Positions 43,282-51,335 of a stretch of DNA of 64,000 nucleotides are shown piece by piece (the stretch's first letter is position 1; every line of letters begins with the position of its first letter). Below the pieces are notes generated by a model. It had not been told where the DNA came from. It saw only the letters and a list, made by a program, of their open reading frames with translations, and did no database searches. The DNA lies in NCBI GenBank assembly GCA_023399295.1, contig JAEWQF010000009.1:1-64000 (forward strand), in the 5' to 3' direction. The DNA comes from Bacteroidota bacterium (lineage in GTDB: Bacteria; Bacteroidota; Bacteroidia; Bacteroidales; Dysgonomonadaceae). The translations under genes were made by a program, and so were the position numbers.

Positions 43282-43902
43282 ATGGATAAGAGATGGATCA
43301 GTGTGGTGATGTTGGGCCTGATGATGATCGCCGCCACGGGTTGTAAAGCCGGGAACAAACAGGATCAGGTAGCAAAAGAGACAGCAAAGGAACAATCAGA
43401 CAGCTCGAAATCGAATGCCATATTGACGTTGCATGATTTCATTGTGAATGACATTGACGGGAATCAATTTAACCTGGCCCAACTGAAAGGGAAAAAGGTG
43501 TTGGTTGTCAATGTAGCATCCCGTTGTGGGTTGACACCGCAGTATGAGGATCTGCAGAAGCTATACAGCATCTATCAGAACAAAGGATTCACCGTTATTG
43601 GCTTCCCTGCAAACAATTTCAATGAGCAGGAACCCGGTACCAGTCAGGAGATAAAGGAGTTCTGTACCGGCACATATGGTGTCACCTTCCCCATGATGGA
43701 AAAGATCAGTGTGAAAGGAGAAGATATTGCACCACTGTACCGCTGGCTTACCCAGAAGGCAGAAAATGGGGTGATGGATCAGGAGGTGACCTGGAATTTC
43801 CAGAAGTTCATGATCGATGAGCAGGGTCGTCTGGTTGATGTGGTGATGCCGGGTGAATCGCCACTGAGCGACAAGATTGTCGATTGGATCCGACAGGATT
43901 AG
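43282..43902 (+). CDS. Glutathione peroxidase family lipoprotein
   Basis: A thiol peroxidase of the GPx fold, about 206 residues. The N-terminus is a lipoprotein signal with lipobox AATGC (Cys21), so the enzyme is anchored in the envelope rather than cytoplasmic. Active-site parts: VNVASRCGLTPQY with peroxidatic Cys82 (not selenocysteine), GFPANNFNEQEPGT with Gln, and VTWNFQKFMID with Trp and Asn. Substrate is probably reduced by thioredoxin-like partners, as in other Cys-GPx. ATG 43282 is preferred to a TTG six bases earlier. Its stop overlaps the convergent holA stop by 4 bases. Confidence 0.92.
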   Translation: MDKRWISVVMLGLMMIAATGCKAGNKQDQVAKETAKEQSDSSKSNAILTLHDFIVNDIDGNQFNLAQLKGKKVLVVNVASRCGLTPQYEDLQKLYSIYQNKGFTVIGFPANNFNEQEPGTSQEIKEFCTGTYGVTFPMMEKISVKGEDIAPLYRWLTQKAENGVMDQEVTWNFQKFMIDEQGRLVDVVMPGESPLSDKIVDWIRQD

Positions 43903-44921
43903 TGCATGATACGGTACACCAGTTCACGCAACAGTTCATGCTGCGAAGCCGACACGTTGTCCACCCCTTTTGAGGCGGCATCGAACCGTCGCAGGTCGGA
44001 GATGATCTCCATCACCTTGCCCGCAGTGTAGTGTCTGAGTCCCGTCATGTAGTCGCGTACGAAAAAGGCGTTTCTGATCTGCAATGCGGCCATCACCGAC
44101 TGTTCATCCCTCTGTGGGAGCCAGTAGCACTCCAGCAGGTTGCTGAAGTAGTTGAAGAGCACAGCCACGGTTGCCATCATCGGATACTCTTTCGGGTTCC
44201 TGCCAAAGTGGTCCACAATGCGGTTTGCCGTCAACAGATCCTTCTGGATGATTGCTTTCTGCAGCTCAAAGGAATTGAAATCCTTGCTGATGCCTATGTT
44301 CTGCTCAACCAGTTCAGCCGTCACCTTTTTGTTTCCTGCCGGCAGTGACACCACCAGCTTCTCCAGCTGGGGGATCAGTTTGCTGATCTCATTCCCCACA
44401 AAATCGGTCAGCATCTGGGCCGACTTCACGTCGATGGTGACCGACTGTTCCCGGAACCAGGAGATGATGAAGGGTGGTATCTGGTTGTCGTATAGCTTCC
44501 TGGATTCGAACACAACCCCTATCTTGTCGATGTTTTTCACCACCGCCTTCCGTTTGTCCACCGTACCGTGGCGGTAGTTGATCACCAACACTGTCGAGGG
44601 CATTGGGTTCTTGACATAAAAATCAAGTTCTTCAAACTTTGCAAGGTTCTGTGCTTCCTTCAGTACGATCAGCTGACGATCAGCCATCATCGGATAACGG
44701 CGTGCCGCCGATATGATGTTGTGCACATCCGAGTCCACACCATAGAAGGTGAGCATATTGAAATCCCTTTCCGTATCGGTGAGCACCTTCTCCTCCAGCA
44801 GCTCTGTGAGCCGGTCGATGAAGTACCCCTCCTCACCCATCAACAGGTAAACCGGTTTAAACCGTCCCTGCAGGATGTCGCTGTGGATGGATTCGTAGCT
44901 GTTCTTTGTGGTTGCTGCCAT
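43899..44921 (-). CDS. holA: DNA polymerase III delta subunit
   Basis: The delta 'wrench' of the clamp loader that opens the sliding clamp. 340 residues. Recognised by PVYLLMGEEGYFIDRLTELLEE, NMLTFYGVDSDVHNIISAARRYPMMADRQLIVLKEAQ and the C-terminal VRDYMTGLRHYTAGKVMEIISDLRRFDAASKGV. It starts 24 bases after the AMP nucleosidase stop, so the two are likely one transcript. Confidence 0.93.
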   Translation of the reverse strand: MAATTKNSYESIHSDILQGRFKPVYLLMGEEGYFIDRLTELLEEKVLTDTERDFNMLTFYGVDSDVHNIISAARRYPMMADRQLIVLKEAQNLAKFEELDFYVKNPMPSTVLVINYRHGTVDKRKAVVKNIDKIGVVFESRKLYDNQIPPFIISWFREQSVTIDVKSAQMLTDFVGNEISKLIPQLEKLVVSLPAGNKKVTAELVEQNIGISKDFNSFELQKAIIQKDLLTANRIVDHFGRNPKEYPMMATVAVLFNYFSNLLECYWLPQRDEQSVMAALQIRNAFFVRDYMTGLRHYTAGKVMEIISDLRRFDAASKGVDNVSASQHELLRELVYRIMH

Positions 44922-44944
44922 TGTTCAAGGTTGGTTGTTGCCGG

Positions 44945-45721
44945 TCACCAGTCGAAGCGCAGGTGTTTGATGGTGGATCCGTTGTTCATGATGGATGACA
45001 ACGACTTGATGCCAATTTTCACATGCTCTTCCACAAAGTTCTCAGTCACATGCTGGTCACTCTTTTCGGTTTTCACACCGGTGGAGATCAACGGCTGGTC
45101 GGAGACAAGCAACAGAGCCCCGGTGGAGATGTGGTTGGCAAAGCCACAGGTGAAGATCGTGGCTGTCTCCATGTCGACAGCCAGGGCACGCACCTGCCTG
45201 AGATAACTCTTGAAGTCATCGTCATACTCCCACACCCTGCGGTTGGTGGTGTAGACTGTCCCGGTCCAGTAATCCCTCCCGAAGTCTCGTACATTGGAGG
45301 AGACGGCGCGCAACAGGCTGAAAGCCGGCAGGGAGGGCACCTCTGGTGGGAAGTAATCGTTGGAAGTCCCTTCGCCCCGGATGGCGGCGATCGGCAGGAT
45401 GTAATCTCCCAGCTCGCTGCGCGCTTTCAAGCCTCCGCACTTGCCCAGGAAGAGCACTGCCATGGGCTTTACCGCACTCAGCAGGTCCATCACGGTGGCA
45501 GCATTGGCGCTACCCATGCCGAAGTTGATGATTGTAATGCCCTCTGCGGAAGCGTTGGGCATGTTGGCATCGGCTCCCACCACCGGCACGTTGAAGTGCC
45601 TGGCAAAGATCTCCACATATTTCTGGAAGTTTGTAAGCAGGATAAAAGCGGTAAAATCGCCCAATGCTCTTTTGGTATATCTTGGAAGCCAGTTCTCCAC
45701 GATTTCTTGTTTCGTTCTCAT
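44945..45721 (-). CDS. amn: AMP nucleosidase (Bacteroidetes type)
   Basis: Cleaves AMP to adenine and ribose 5-phosphate, a control on adenylate levels. 258 residues of the nucleoside phosphorylase-I fold, much shorter than E. coli Amn because it lacks the N-terminal regulatory domain. Motifs: INFGMGSANAATVMDLL, FLGKCGGL, LPIAAIRGEGTSNDYFPPEVP, and RALAVDMETATIFTCG with LLVSDQPL. Another nucleoside phosphorylase substrate cannot be excluded. Its promoter faces that of the HsdR-N gene. Confidence 0.85.
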   Translation of the reverse strand: MRTKQEIVENWLPRYTKRALGDFTAFILLTNFQKYVEIFARHFNVPVVGADANMPNASAEGITIINFGMGSANAATVMDLLSAVKPMAVLFLGKCGGLKARSELGDYILPIAAIRGEGTSNDYFPPEVPSLPAFSLLRAVSSNVRDFGRDYWTGTVYTTNRRVWEYDDDFKSYLRQVRALAVDMETATIFTCGFANHISTGALLLVSDQPLISTGVKTEKSDQHVTENFVEEHVKIGIKSLSSIMNNGSTIKHLRFDW

Positions 45722-45731
45722 AAAAAAGCGC

Positions 45732-45739
45732 TATTTTTG
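45732..45739 (+). promoter_or_regulatory. -7 promoter element for the HsdR-N gene
   Basis: TATTTTTG fits TAnnTTTG, 37 bases before the ATG at 45776. It lies within the leader of the divergent amn transcript. Confidence 0.5.
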
Positions 45740-45763
45740 TTCATGTGAACCCTGTTCTCCAAA

Positions 45764-45771
45764 CAAAGATA
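45764..45771 (-). promoter_or_regulatory. -7 promoter element for amn-holA
   Basis: TATCTTTG on the minus strand, 42 bases before the amn ATG. The two divergent transcripts would overlap by about 20 bases. Confidence 0.55.
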
Positions 45772-45775
45772 CGAT

Positions 45776-46225
45776 ATGTACCCGTTAAATTTGCCATCCT
45801 ATGAAGCAAAAATCCGAAAAAAGGGTGATATGCAGGAGATATTTGATCCCCTTCGCAGGAAGTATGTGGCGCTGACACCGGAGGAATGGGTTCGACAGCA
45901 TTTTGTACATTACCTGGTACAGGAGAAAGGTTATCCGGCATCACGCATCGCCAACGAAACCGCCATCCGGCTTCATTCGTTGTCGCGGCGGTGTGATACG
46001 GTGGTTTACGACAAGCAGCTCGAACCGCTGATGATCCTGGAGTACAAGGAGCCGCGGGTTGTCATCACACAGCAGGTGTTCGACCAGGTAGCGCGTTACA
46101 ACAGTGTCTTACGGGTGCCTTACATCGTGGTCTCAAACGGCATCAACCATTACTGCTACCGGATTGATTTCAGCACGCTAGAATACCAGTTTCTGACCGA
46201 TATACCGTTGTACGGCGAGCTGTAA
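45776..46225 (+). CDS. Stand-alone HsdR N-terminal nuclease-domain protein
   Basis: A 149-residue protein equal to the nuclease domain at the N-terminus of type I restriction subunit R, without the helicase. A PD-(D/E)xK site can be traced: Glu61, Asp74 in RRCDTVVYD and Glu89-x-Lys91 in ILEYKEP, with a following QVFDQVARYN motif that resembles the Q-motif helix of HsdR. No HsdM or HsdS is near. The gene is next to replication and nucleotide genes (holA, amn), as I recall for Bacteroidetes in general, so a repair or replication role is more likely than restriction; that is inference. Confidence 0.82.
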   Translation: MYPLNLPSYEAKIRKKGDMQEIFDPLRRKYVALTPEEWVRQHFVHYLVQEKGYPASRIANETAIRLHSLSRRCDTVVYDKQLEPLMILEYKEPRVVITQQVFDQVARYNSVLRVPYIVVSNGINHYCYRIDFSTLEYQFLTDIPLYGEL

Positions 46226-46230
46226 CCATT

Positions 46231-46319
46231 GAACCTTGAACTATGAACTACGAACTATGAACCTTGAACTACGAACTTACCAACCTACTAACCTACCAAC
46301 CTACTAACCTACTAACCTA
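46231..46319. repeat. Two-part tandem repeat (7 x 7 bp, then 5 x 8 bp)
   Basis: Seven 7-base units of the form GAACYWY (46231-46279: GAACCTT, GAACTAT, GAACTAC, GAACTAT, GAACCTT, GAACTAC, GAACTTA) are followed without a gap by five 8-base units, CCAACCTA or CTAACCTA (46280-46319). It fills the space between the HsdR-N gene and the convergent panB gene, and the last unit supplies the panB stop codon (46317-46319, TAG on the minus strand). No spacer structure like a CRISPR is present. Confidence 0.9.
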
Positions 46320-47150
46320 GTAAGATTCATCCTCAGAGGGAAAATCAGCCGTTTTCACATCATTGACATACTGTTGGACAGCATGGGTTATCGCATCGAA
46401 CAAATTGGCGTAGCGGCGCAGAAAACGGGGTGAGAAGCCCTTGTTCAGCCCCAGCATGTCGTGCATCACCAGCACCTGGCCATCCACATGCGCTCCGGCC
46501 CCGATGCCGATCACCGGTATTGTCAGTTCGTCGGCGACTCTTTTTGCCAGTTGTGACGGTATCTTCTCCAGCACCAGGGAGCAACAGCCAGCCTCCTGCA
46601 AGAGGTGCGCGTCGTCTACAAGGCGCGATGCTTCCGCTTCCTCTTCGGCACGCACGGCGTAGGTGCCATATTTGTTGATCGACTGGGGCATCAGACCCAG
46701 GTGACCCATGATGGGGATGCCGGCACTCAGAATCAGTTTCACCGACTCCATGATCTCCTTTCCCCCTTCCAGTTTCAGGCAGTCGGCTCCGGTCTCCTTC
46801 ATGATGCGTACCGCGTTGGCCACCGCCTCACGCGGGTTACCCTGGTAGCTGCCAAAGGGCATGTCGATCACCACCATGGCTCTTTTCACACCGTTCATCA
46901 CCGCCTTGCCGTGGTAGATCATCTGTTCCACCGTCATGGGCAGCGTGGTGGTGTTTCCCACCATCACGTTCGATGCCGAGTCACCCACCAGGATCACATC
47001 CATCCCAGCCTGATCGATCACTGTCGCCATTGAAAAGTCATAAGCGGTAAGCATCGATATTTTCTCTCCCCGCTGTTTCATTTCGAGCAGGCGGTGCGTG
47101 GTTACTTTTCTTTTGTCGCCGGCCGACAGATAGCCTTTTTGCTGTTCCAT
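46317..47150 (-). CDS. panB: 3-methyl-2-oxobutanoate hydroxymethyltransferase
   Basis: Makes ketopantoate in pantothenate and coenzyme A synthesis. 277 residues. Motifs: ISMLTAYDFSMATVIDQAGMDVILVGDSASNVM, MVVIDMPFGSYQG, VKLEGGKE-like LKLEGGKEIMESVK, GHLGLMPQSINKYGTYAVRAEEE and IPVIGIGAGAHVDGQVLVMHDMLG. The stop codon is made by a tandem-repeat unit, so the last residues (SEDESY) could vary if the repeat changes. Own promoter at 47182. Confidence 0.96.
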   Translation of the reverse strand: MEQQKGYLSAGDKRKVTTHRLLEMKQRGEKISMLTAYDFSMATVIDQAGMDVILVGDSASNVMVGNTTTLPMTVEQMIYHGKAVMNGVKRAMVVIDMPFGSYQGNPREAVANAVRIMKETGADCLKLEGGKEIMESVKLILSAGIPIMGHLGLMPQSINKYGTYAVRAEEEAEASRLVDDAHLLQEAGCCSLVLEKIPSQLAKRVADELTIPVIGIGAGAHVDGQVLVMHDMLGLNKGFSPRFLRRYANLFDAITHAVQQYVNDVKTADFPSEDESY

Positions 47151-47181
47151 AGTGGCATATTTGAATGTTGGTATTGGGATG

Positions 47182-47189
47182 CAAAGGTA
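47182..47189 (-). promoter_or_regulatory. -7 promoter element for panB
   Basis: TACCTTTG on the minus strand, 32 bases before the panB ATG. Confidence 0.5.
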
Positions 47190-47210
47190 CGATATTTATG
47201 ACATACTGAA

Positions 47211-47242
47211 AAAAAGAAAGCCGGAAGATCAACTCCCGGCTT
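47211..47242 (-). terminator. Terminator after the FadL-type gene
   Basis: On the minus strand AAGCCGG (47242-47236) pairs with CCGGCTT (47224-47218) across an 11-base loop, then TTCTTTTT follows. It separates the FadL unit from panB. Confidence 0.8.
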
Positions 47243-47265
47243 CTGCAATATCTTTGTCACAATGT

Positions 47266-48819
47266 TCAGAACTTGTATCCCAACGTGACCAGTCCCTTCA
47301 CAGCGTTGTTCTTCATCTTGAAAGGTGAGGCATCGATAGCGCGTGTTGCTCCCTCGTAATAGTTGGGGAAGGGATAGAGATCGTCGCTCTGACTGCTGTA
47401 TACCACTGCCATATCCAGAAAGAAGTTCCGGTTGAAGCGATAACCAAGCCCCCCGGTCAGGTAGCTGGTGTCACCTTCCATCCGGTAGATGGTGTTCGAT
47501 CCCGCAACGGCTGCATCACCGAACTCGACCAGATCACTGTTGTAGGGATTCTGCATCCAGGCGTAACCCAAACGGCCTGAAAACTGCTGGGTAAAGCGAT
47601 ACTCGATCCCCGCACGGATGGTTGATGCCGGCTTGAAGTCCATCTCGATGTATGCATTGTCCTGGTCGTAGGCGTCACTCTCACCGTCATAAGCACCCGA
47701 TGGCACAGCCAGTTTCATTTTTGAATAATCGGTCATCTCGTAGTCGAAACTGGCAATGAAGCGTCCTCCCAGCACTGTGGCGATGCTGGCCACCAGCTTG
47801 CCCGGCGTTTGCAGGTCGTAATCGTTGAGGAATGACTTGGAGTTGGTGATATCCCGCACATAGTTCGGATCAGTCACATACGCGCCCATGTCATCGTCGA
47901 TCTGTGCCTCATAGGTTTCAGTCAGTGCGTACCAGGTAGGGGTATGATAGGACAAGCCGAGGCGTAACTCGTTCACCGGGCGGTAAATGGCTCCTATCTT
48001 GGCACTGACACCTGCACCGCTGGTAGTAAGCCAGTTGGTGAGAATGTAATCACCGTTGTTGTAAACCTCCATGTAATCGGAAACAAGGCTGTAGCTGATA
48101 TCCTTGATGGAGAGTGCAAAACCCAGATTGAGCACCTCACCCAGGGTAGTACCCACCGTGAAGTCGTAGTTGTCGATATAACCCCTCTCCCGAAGTTGAA
48201 TCTCGTTGACAGGATTGGTTTCTGAGGTGACTGGTCGATATTGCGTTCCCTGGCCATCCACCGGGTCAATCACCCAGGAGTTGTAGCCAAGCACCGTCAA
48301 CCAGGGCATGTCCATGAATGGATCGGGCAGATTGTCTCCCATCTCCAGGTAAACCGGATCGATCCCGGCACTGGTCTTGGAGATGTAATCGAGCAGCGTG
48401 CCTCTGGCAGTTCCGATTGCTGCGACATTCCTGTCGAACGACTGCAACTTGTTGAAGGAGAAGCCGAAGTTGACAAGTGGCATCGCGTCGTTGCGCAGCG
48501 GGAAATAACCGACAAAGCCGAGGTTGTCCATGTCGAACCGGCTTTTGTTGGCTGTTTGATCGCCCACGACCGACTGGTTTCGTGACAGGTTGAACGTGCC
48601 CACCACCTCGGAGCTGCGGTAGACACCGATGCCGGCTGGGTTGATAGCCAGGGCGCTCTGATCGCCACCCAGGGCTCCGAAGGCTCCACCCATCGACATG
48701 GCACGTGCAGTACCATAGAGTCCGTTACGGGAGAAGCGTACTGCCTCCACCTCCCCTTGCGCAAAGAGGGAGGAGGCGAGTAGCAGCAAACTGCTTATAA
48801 GATATGTGATTTTATTCAT
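47266..48819 (-). CDS. FadL/OmpP1-type outer membrane protein
   Basis: About 517 residues from MNKITYLISSLLLLASSLFAQ (signal peptide). The opening FSRNGLYGTARAMSMGGAFGALGGDQSALAINPAGIGVYRSSE is the plug-region signature of the FadL/TodX/OmpP1 family (long-chain fatty acid or hydrophobic compound channels), and the rest is alternating polar/aromatic beta-barrel sequence ending in GLVTLGYKF, a typical outer-membrane C-terminus with final Phe. Substrate unknown. It begins 55 bases after the low-complexity protein's stop, so they are probably an operon. Confidence 0.88.
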   Translation of the reverse strand: MNKITYLISSLLLLASSLFAQGEVEAVRFSRNGLYGTARAMSMGGAFGALGGDQSALAINPAGIGVYRSSEVVGTFNLSRNQSVVGDQTANKSRFDMDNLGFVGYFPLRNDAMPLVNFGFSFNKLQSFDRNVAAIGTARGTLLDYISKTSAGIDPVYLEMGDNLPDPFMDMPWLTVLGYNSWVIDPVDGQGTQYRPVTSETNPVNEIQLRERGYIDNYDFTVGTTLGEVLNLGFALSIKDISYSLVSDYMEVYNNGDYILTNWLTTSGAGVSAKIGAIYRPVNELRLGLSYHTPTWYALTETYEAQIDDDMGAYVTDPNYVRDITNSKSFLNDYDLQTPGKLVASIATVLGGRFIASFDYEMTDYSKMKLAVPSGAYDGESDAYDQDNAYIEMDFKPASTIRAGIEYRFTQQFSGRLGYAWMQNPYNSDLVEFGDAAVAGSNTIYRMEGDTSYLTGGLGYRFNRNFFLDMAVVYSSQSDDLYPFPNYYEGATRAIDASPFKMKNNAVKGLVTLGYKF

Positions 48820-48873
48820 ACTTTGTTGACATTGTGTTTGTTTCCAACCGATGGCATCTGTTTTCAATCTCTC

Positions 48874-50238
48874 CTACCTGCGGCTTCCTCCGGAGCTGCG
48901 ACCGGATGACCCGGAGCTCGAAGAGGAGCTGCGGCTTGACGATCCGGAGCTGGAGCTCGAAGAGGAGCTGCGACTGGGTGTCGAGTAGCTCGAGTTGCTC
49001 GTGGAGCTGTTGCTCCTTGATGGCGTACTGTAGGTAGAGGAACGGTTCGACTGCGAGGTACGTGAAGGGCTGCTGTAACTCCTGTTCTGGTTGGTCGTGG
49101 TGGAACGTTGATACGTTGTGCCACTTCTCCCGGAGGGTGCAGAGCTGCTTTGATTGATTCTGTTGGTGCTGCCGCTTCTGCTGGTGGAATAGTTCTCAGT
49201 GCGGTTGTTGGGTGTATTCCCGTATACCGATCTGTTGCGGGTGGTGCCACTCCGATCGATCACCCGGCCTGTTCTGGAGTCGAGTACCCTGCCGCTGTTG
49301 TCGATGATCCGTGTTCTGGGCGCATTGGCAACGCTACGGCTAGCCGACGTGCTGCTTCTGCCGGAAAGGGCAGTGCGTGTACCGGTTGTTGTGTTTCTGC
49401 CAGTGAGGGTTGTACGGGTAGCGGCTGACGATCTGCCTGAGAGACCGGCAGTGAGTGCGTTGTTCCTGTTGGCTGAGCTGCGTCGGTATACACCGCTGCT
49501 TCTGCCGGAACGGTTGTGTGTCAGGCTGCTGTAATATCCATCGTAGAAACCGTGTGAGTAACCGCCTCCATAGTAACCTCCATAATAGCCACCGTAGTAG
49601 CCCCCGTATCCATAATACCAGGGATCATACAATCCACCGTAATACCAGGGGGTGTACCAGCGGTTCCAGCCGTTATAGGGTCCGAAACCGTACCAGGGAT
49701 TGTAGTAGCGACTGTAATACCAGGGGCTGTAGTGCCAGGGGTTGTACCAGGGATCGTACCAGGTATCATACCAGGGATAGTAACCCATTCCCCAGCCCAT
49801 GCCGTAATAGAAATTCGTATCCCAGCCACGGTTGTTGTAGTTGTCATAAAGGTCGTCATCCACGTAGACAATCACCTCATCGGCACCAGTGATCTTGATG
49901 CTCGACTCGGGATCATGAAAACGCACGATGCGGTCGGTATATTGGTACTCTTCGTAATTGAGTGAATCATCTTCATAGACCACCTCATCGGCCACATCAG
50001 CACTGGTTCCCCTGCGGTTGTATTCATCCACATCCCTGCCATTGGCCTGTACCTCCATTGAGGAGAGGTCACCCTGCACGATGACAACCTTTTTCTTCTG
50101 TGGTTCCTGCTGTTTCAATCCTGTTTTTACCGTTTCCTTCTGATTAGGATCGGCATAAATATCGTCCCATTCCTGGGCGAAACCGAAGAAAGGGATGGCT
50201 GTCATCAACACGGCCAGTAAAAATTTATTCGTTTTCAT
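48874..50238 (-). CDS. Exported low-complexity Trp/Tyr/Gly- and Ser/Arg-rich protein
   Basis: 454 residues with a Sec signal peptide (MKTNKFLLAVLMTAIPFFGFAQ). Three blocks follow. Residues 23-135 are mixed and acidic, with a DDSLNYEEYQYTD and DEVIVYVDDD stretch. Residues 140-236 are extremely rich in Trp, Tyr, Gly and Pro, with PWY units (DPWYNPW, SPWYYS, NPWYGF) and YYGG repeats. Residues 240-454 are Ser/Arg/Thr/Asn-rich, ending in pure Ser/Gly/Arg runs. I do not recognise a family. It lies just upstream of a FadL-type gene. It is probably intrinsically disordered and surface-located, possibly adhesive or matrix-forming; that is inference. Confidence 0.8.
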   Translation of the reverse strand: MKTNKFLLAVLMTAIPFFGFAQEWDDIYADPNQKETVKTGLKQQEPQKKKVVIVQGDLSSMEVQANGRDVDEYNRRGTSADVADEVVYEDDSLNYEEYQYTDRIVRFHDPESSIKITGADEVIVYVDDDLYDNYNNRGWDTNFYYGMGWGMGYYPWYDTWYDPWYNPWHYSPWYYSRYYNPWYGFGPYNGWNRWYTPWYYGGLYDPWYYGYGGYYGGYYGGYYGGGYSHGFYDGYYSSLTHNRSGRSSGVYRRSSANRNNALTAGLSGRSSAATRTTLTGRNTTTGTRTALSGRSSTSASRSVANAPRTRIIDNSGRVLDSRTGRVIDRSGTTRNRSVYGNTPNNRTENYSTSRSGSTNRINQSSSAPSGRSGTTYQRSTTTNQNRSYSSPSRTSQSNRSSTYSTPSRSNSSTSNSSYSTPSRSSSSSSSSGSSSRSSSSSSGSSGRSSGGSRR

Positions 50239-50443
50239 AGTTTCTCCCCATTAATTATATGTTGGTATTCATTTTATCTCTCCTATCTGACACAATCAAT
50301 TGCGGATAGTTTAATGGCACATGCTTTTTTTTGCGTTCCGGCAACCTCTCCTCCCCAACAATATGGGAACGGCCACAATGAAAAGACGGGCGTGGCACCC
50401 AAATGCTGCATTCCTTTTGGTTAAAAAAACGAAAAGATCCATT

Positions 50444-51202
50444 TCACAGAGAGAGCTGCAGCCCATCGTATGCCGGATAGACACCTGCGGGAAGAATGGC
50501 CATCACATCGGCATGAAGGCCCATCTCGTGACTGAGATGAGTGAGATAGGCGCTTTCAGGCCTTATTTTGTCAATGATCTGCAACGACTCGGAGAGAGAG
50601 AGGTGTGAGAGGTGTTCCGTTTTACGGAGGGCACTTATCACCAGTATTTCCAGGCCGCGCAATTTCTCAATTTCCATCTCGGGAATGGTCTTCACATCCG
50701 TCAGGTAGGCAAAGTTACCAATGCGGAATCCCAGGATCGGCAGTTTGTAGTGGAGGAGCCTGATCGGGATGATCGTCTCCCCTCCTATCTGGAACGGATG
50801 TTGCGAATCGATACGCTGAATGCGGATATCGGGTATGCCTCCGTATCGTTTCTCTGCAAAGCAATAGGGAAGTCTGCTTTTCACCGCATGTTCCAAACGC
50901 TCTTCCATATAAAGATCTACCGTGCCGAACGATGAATAGGGACGCAGGTCGTCAATGCCGCCGGTATGGTCATAATGCTCGTGGGTGAAGAGCATCCCGT
51001 CGATTTTACGGAAGGGGATTGTGAGTGCCTGCTGTCGGAAGTCGGGGGTACAGTCGATCAACAACAGCTGGTCACTGGTCTCAATGGCCACGGAGCAGCG
51101 CAATCGCCGGTCCCGTGCATCTGCCGATCGGCAGACAGAACAACCGCAGCCAATCTGGGGGACGCCTGTAGAAGTACCTGTACCCAGGAAATGTATCTTC
51201 AT
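50444..51202 (-). CDS. MBL-fold metallo-hydrolase (PhnP-like)
   Basis: About 252 residues from MKIHFLGTGTSTGVPQIGC. A Cys-rich start (GCGCSVCRSADARDRRLR) resembles PhnP and the tRNase Z-like group that bind an extra metal there. The beta-lactamase-fold metal motif is FTHEHYDHTGGID, followed by FAYLTDVKTI (Asp ligand) and LTHLSHEMG (final His). PhnP is a cyclic phosphodiesterase, but there are no phosphonate genes here, so the substrate is unknown. A terminator lies between it and the SPOR-domain gene upstream. Confidence 0.88.
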   Translation of the reverse strand: MKIHFLGTGTSTGVPQIGCGCSVCRSADARDRRLRCSVAIETSDQLLLIDCTPDFRQQALTIPFRKIDGMLFTHEHYDHTGGIDDLRPYSSFGTVDLYMEERLEHAVKSRLPYCFAEKRYGGIPDIRIQRIDSQHPFQIGGETIIPIRLLHYKLPILGFRIGNFAYLTDVKTIPEMEIEKLRGLEILVISALRKTEHLSHLSLSESLQIIDKIRPESAYLTHLSHEMGLHADVMAILPAGVYPAYDGLQLSL

Positions 51203-51215
51203 GTTCAACGCGTTC

Positions 51216-51250
51216 AAAAAAAGCCGCCACATTGCAGACAACGGGCGGCT
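51216..51250 (-). terminator. Terminator after the SPOR-domain gene
   Basis: On the minus strand AGCCGCC (51250-51244) pairs with GGCGGCT (51228-51222) across a 15-base loop and is followed by a run of T (51222-51216). It overlaps the leader of the MBL-fold gene. Confidence 0.8.
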
Positions 51251-51335
51251 AATCCTAATTTTTCACCTCACGCAGAAAGAGAGGCATCGGTGGTTCATGG
51301 CATGAGCCACCGGTTTGTTTTCAACCGTTCAGCAG

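Noticed and set aside
45776..46225. Remnant of a type I restriction system
   Set aside because: The nuclease residues are intact, the gene has its own promoter, and there is no trace of hsdM, hsdS or the helicase part, so it is not a decayed fragment.
46231..46319. CRISPR array
   Set aside because: Units are 7-8 bases, directly adjacent with no spacers, and there are no cas genes.
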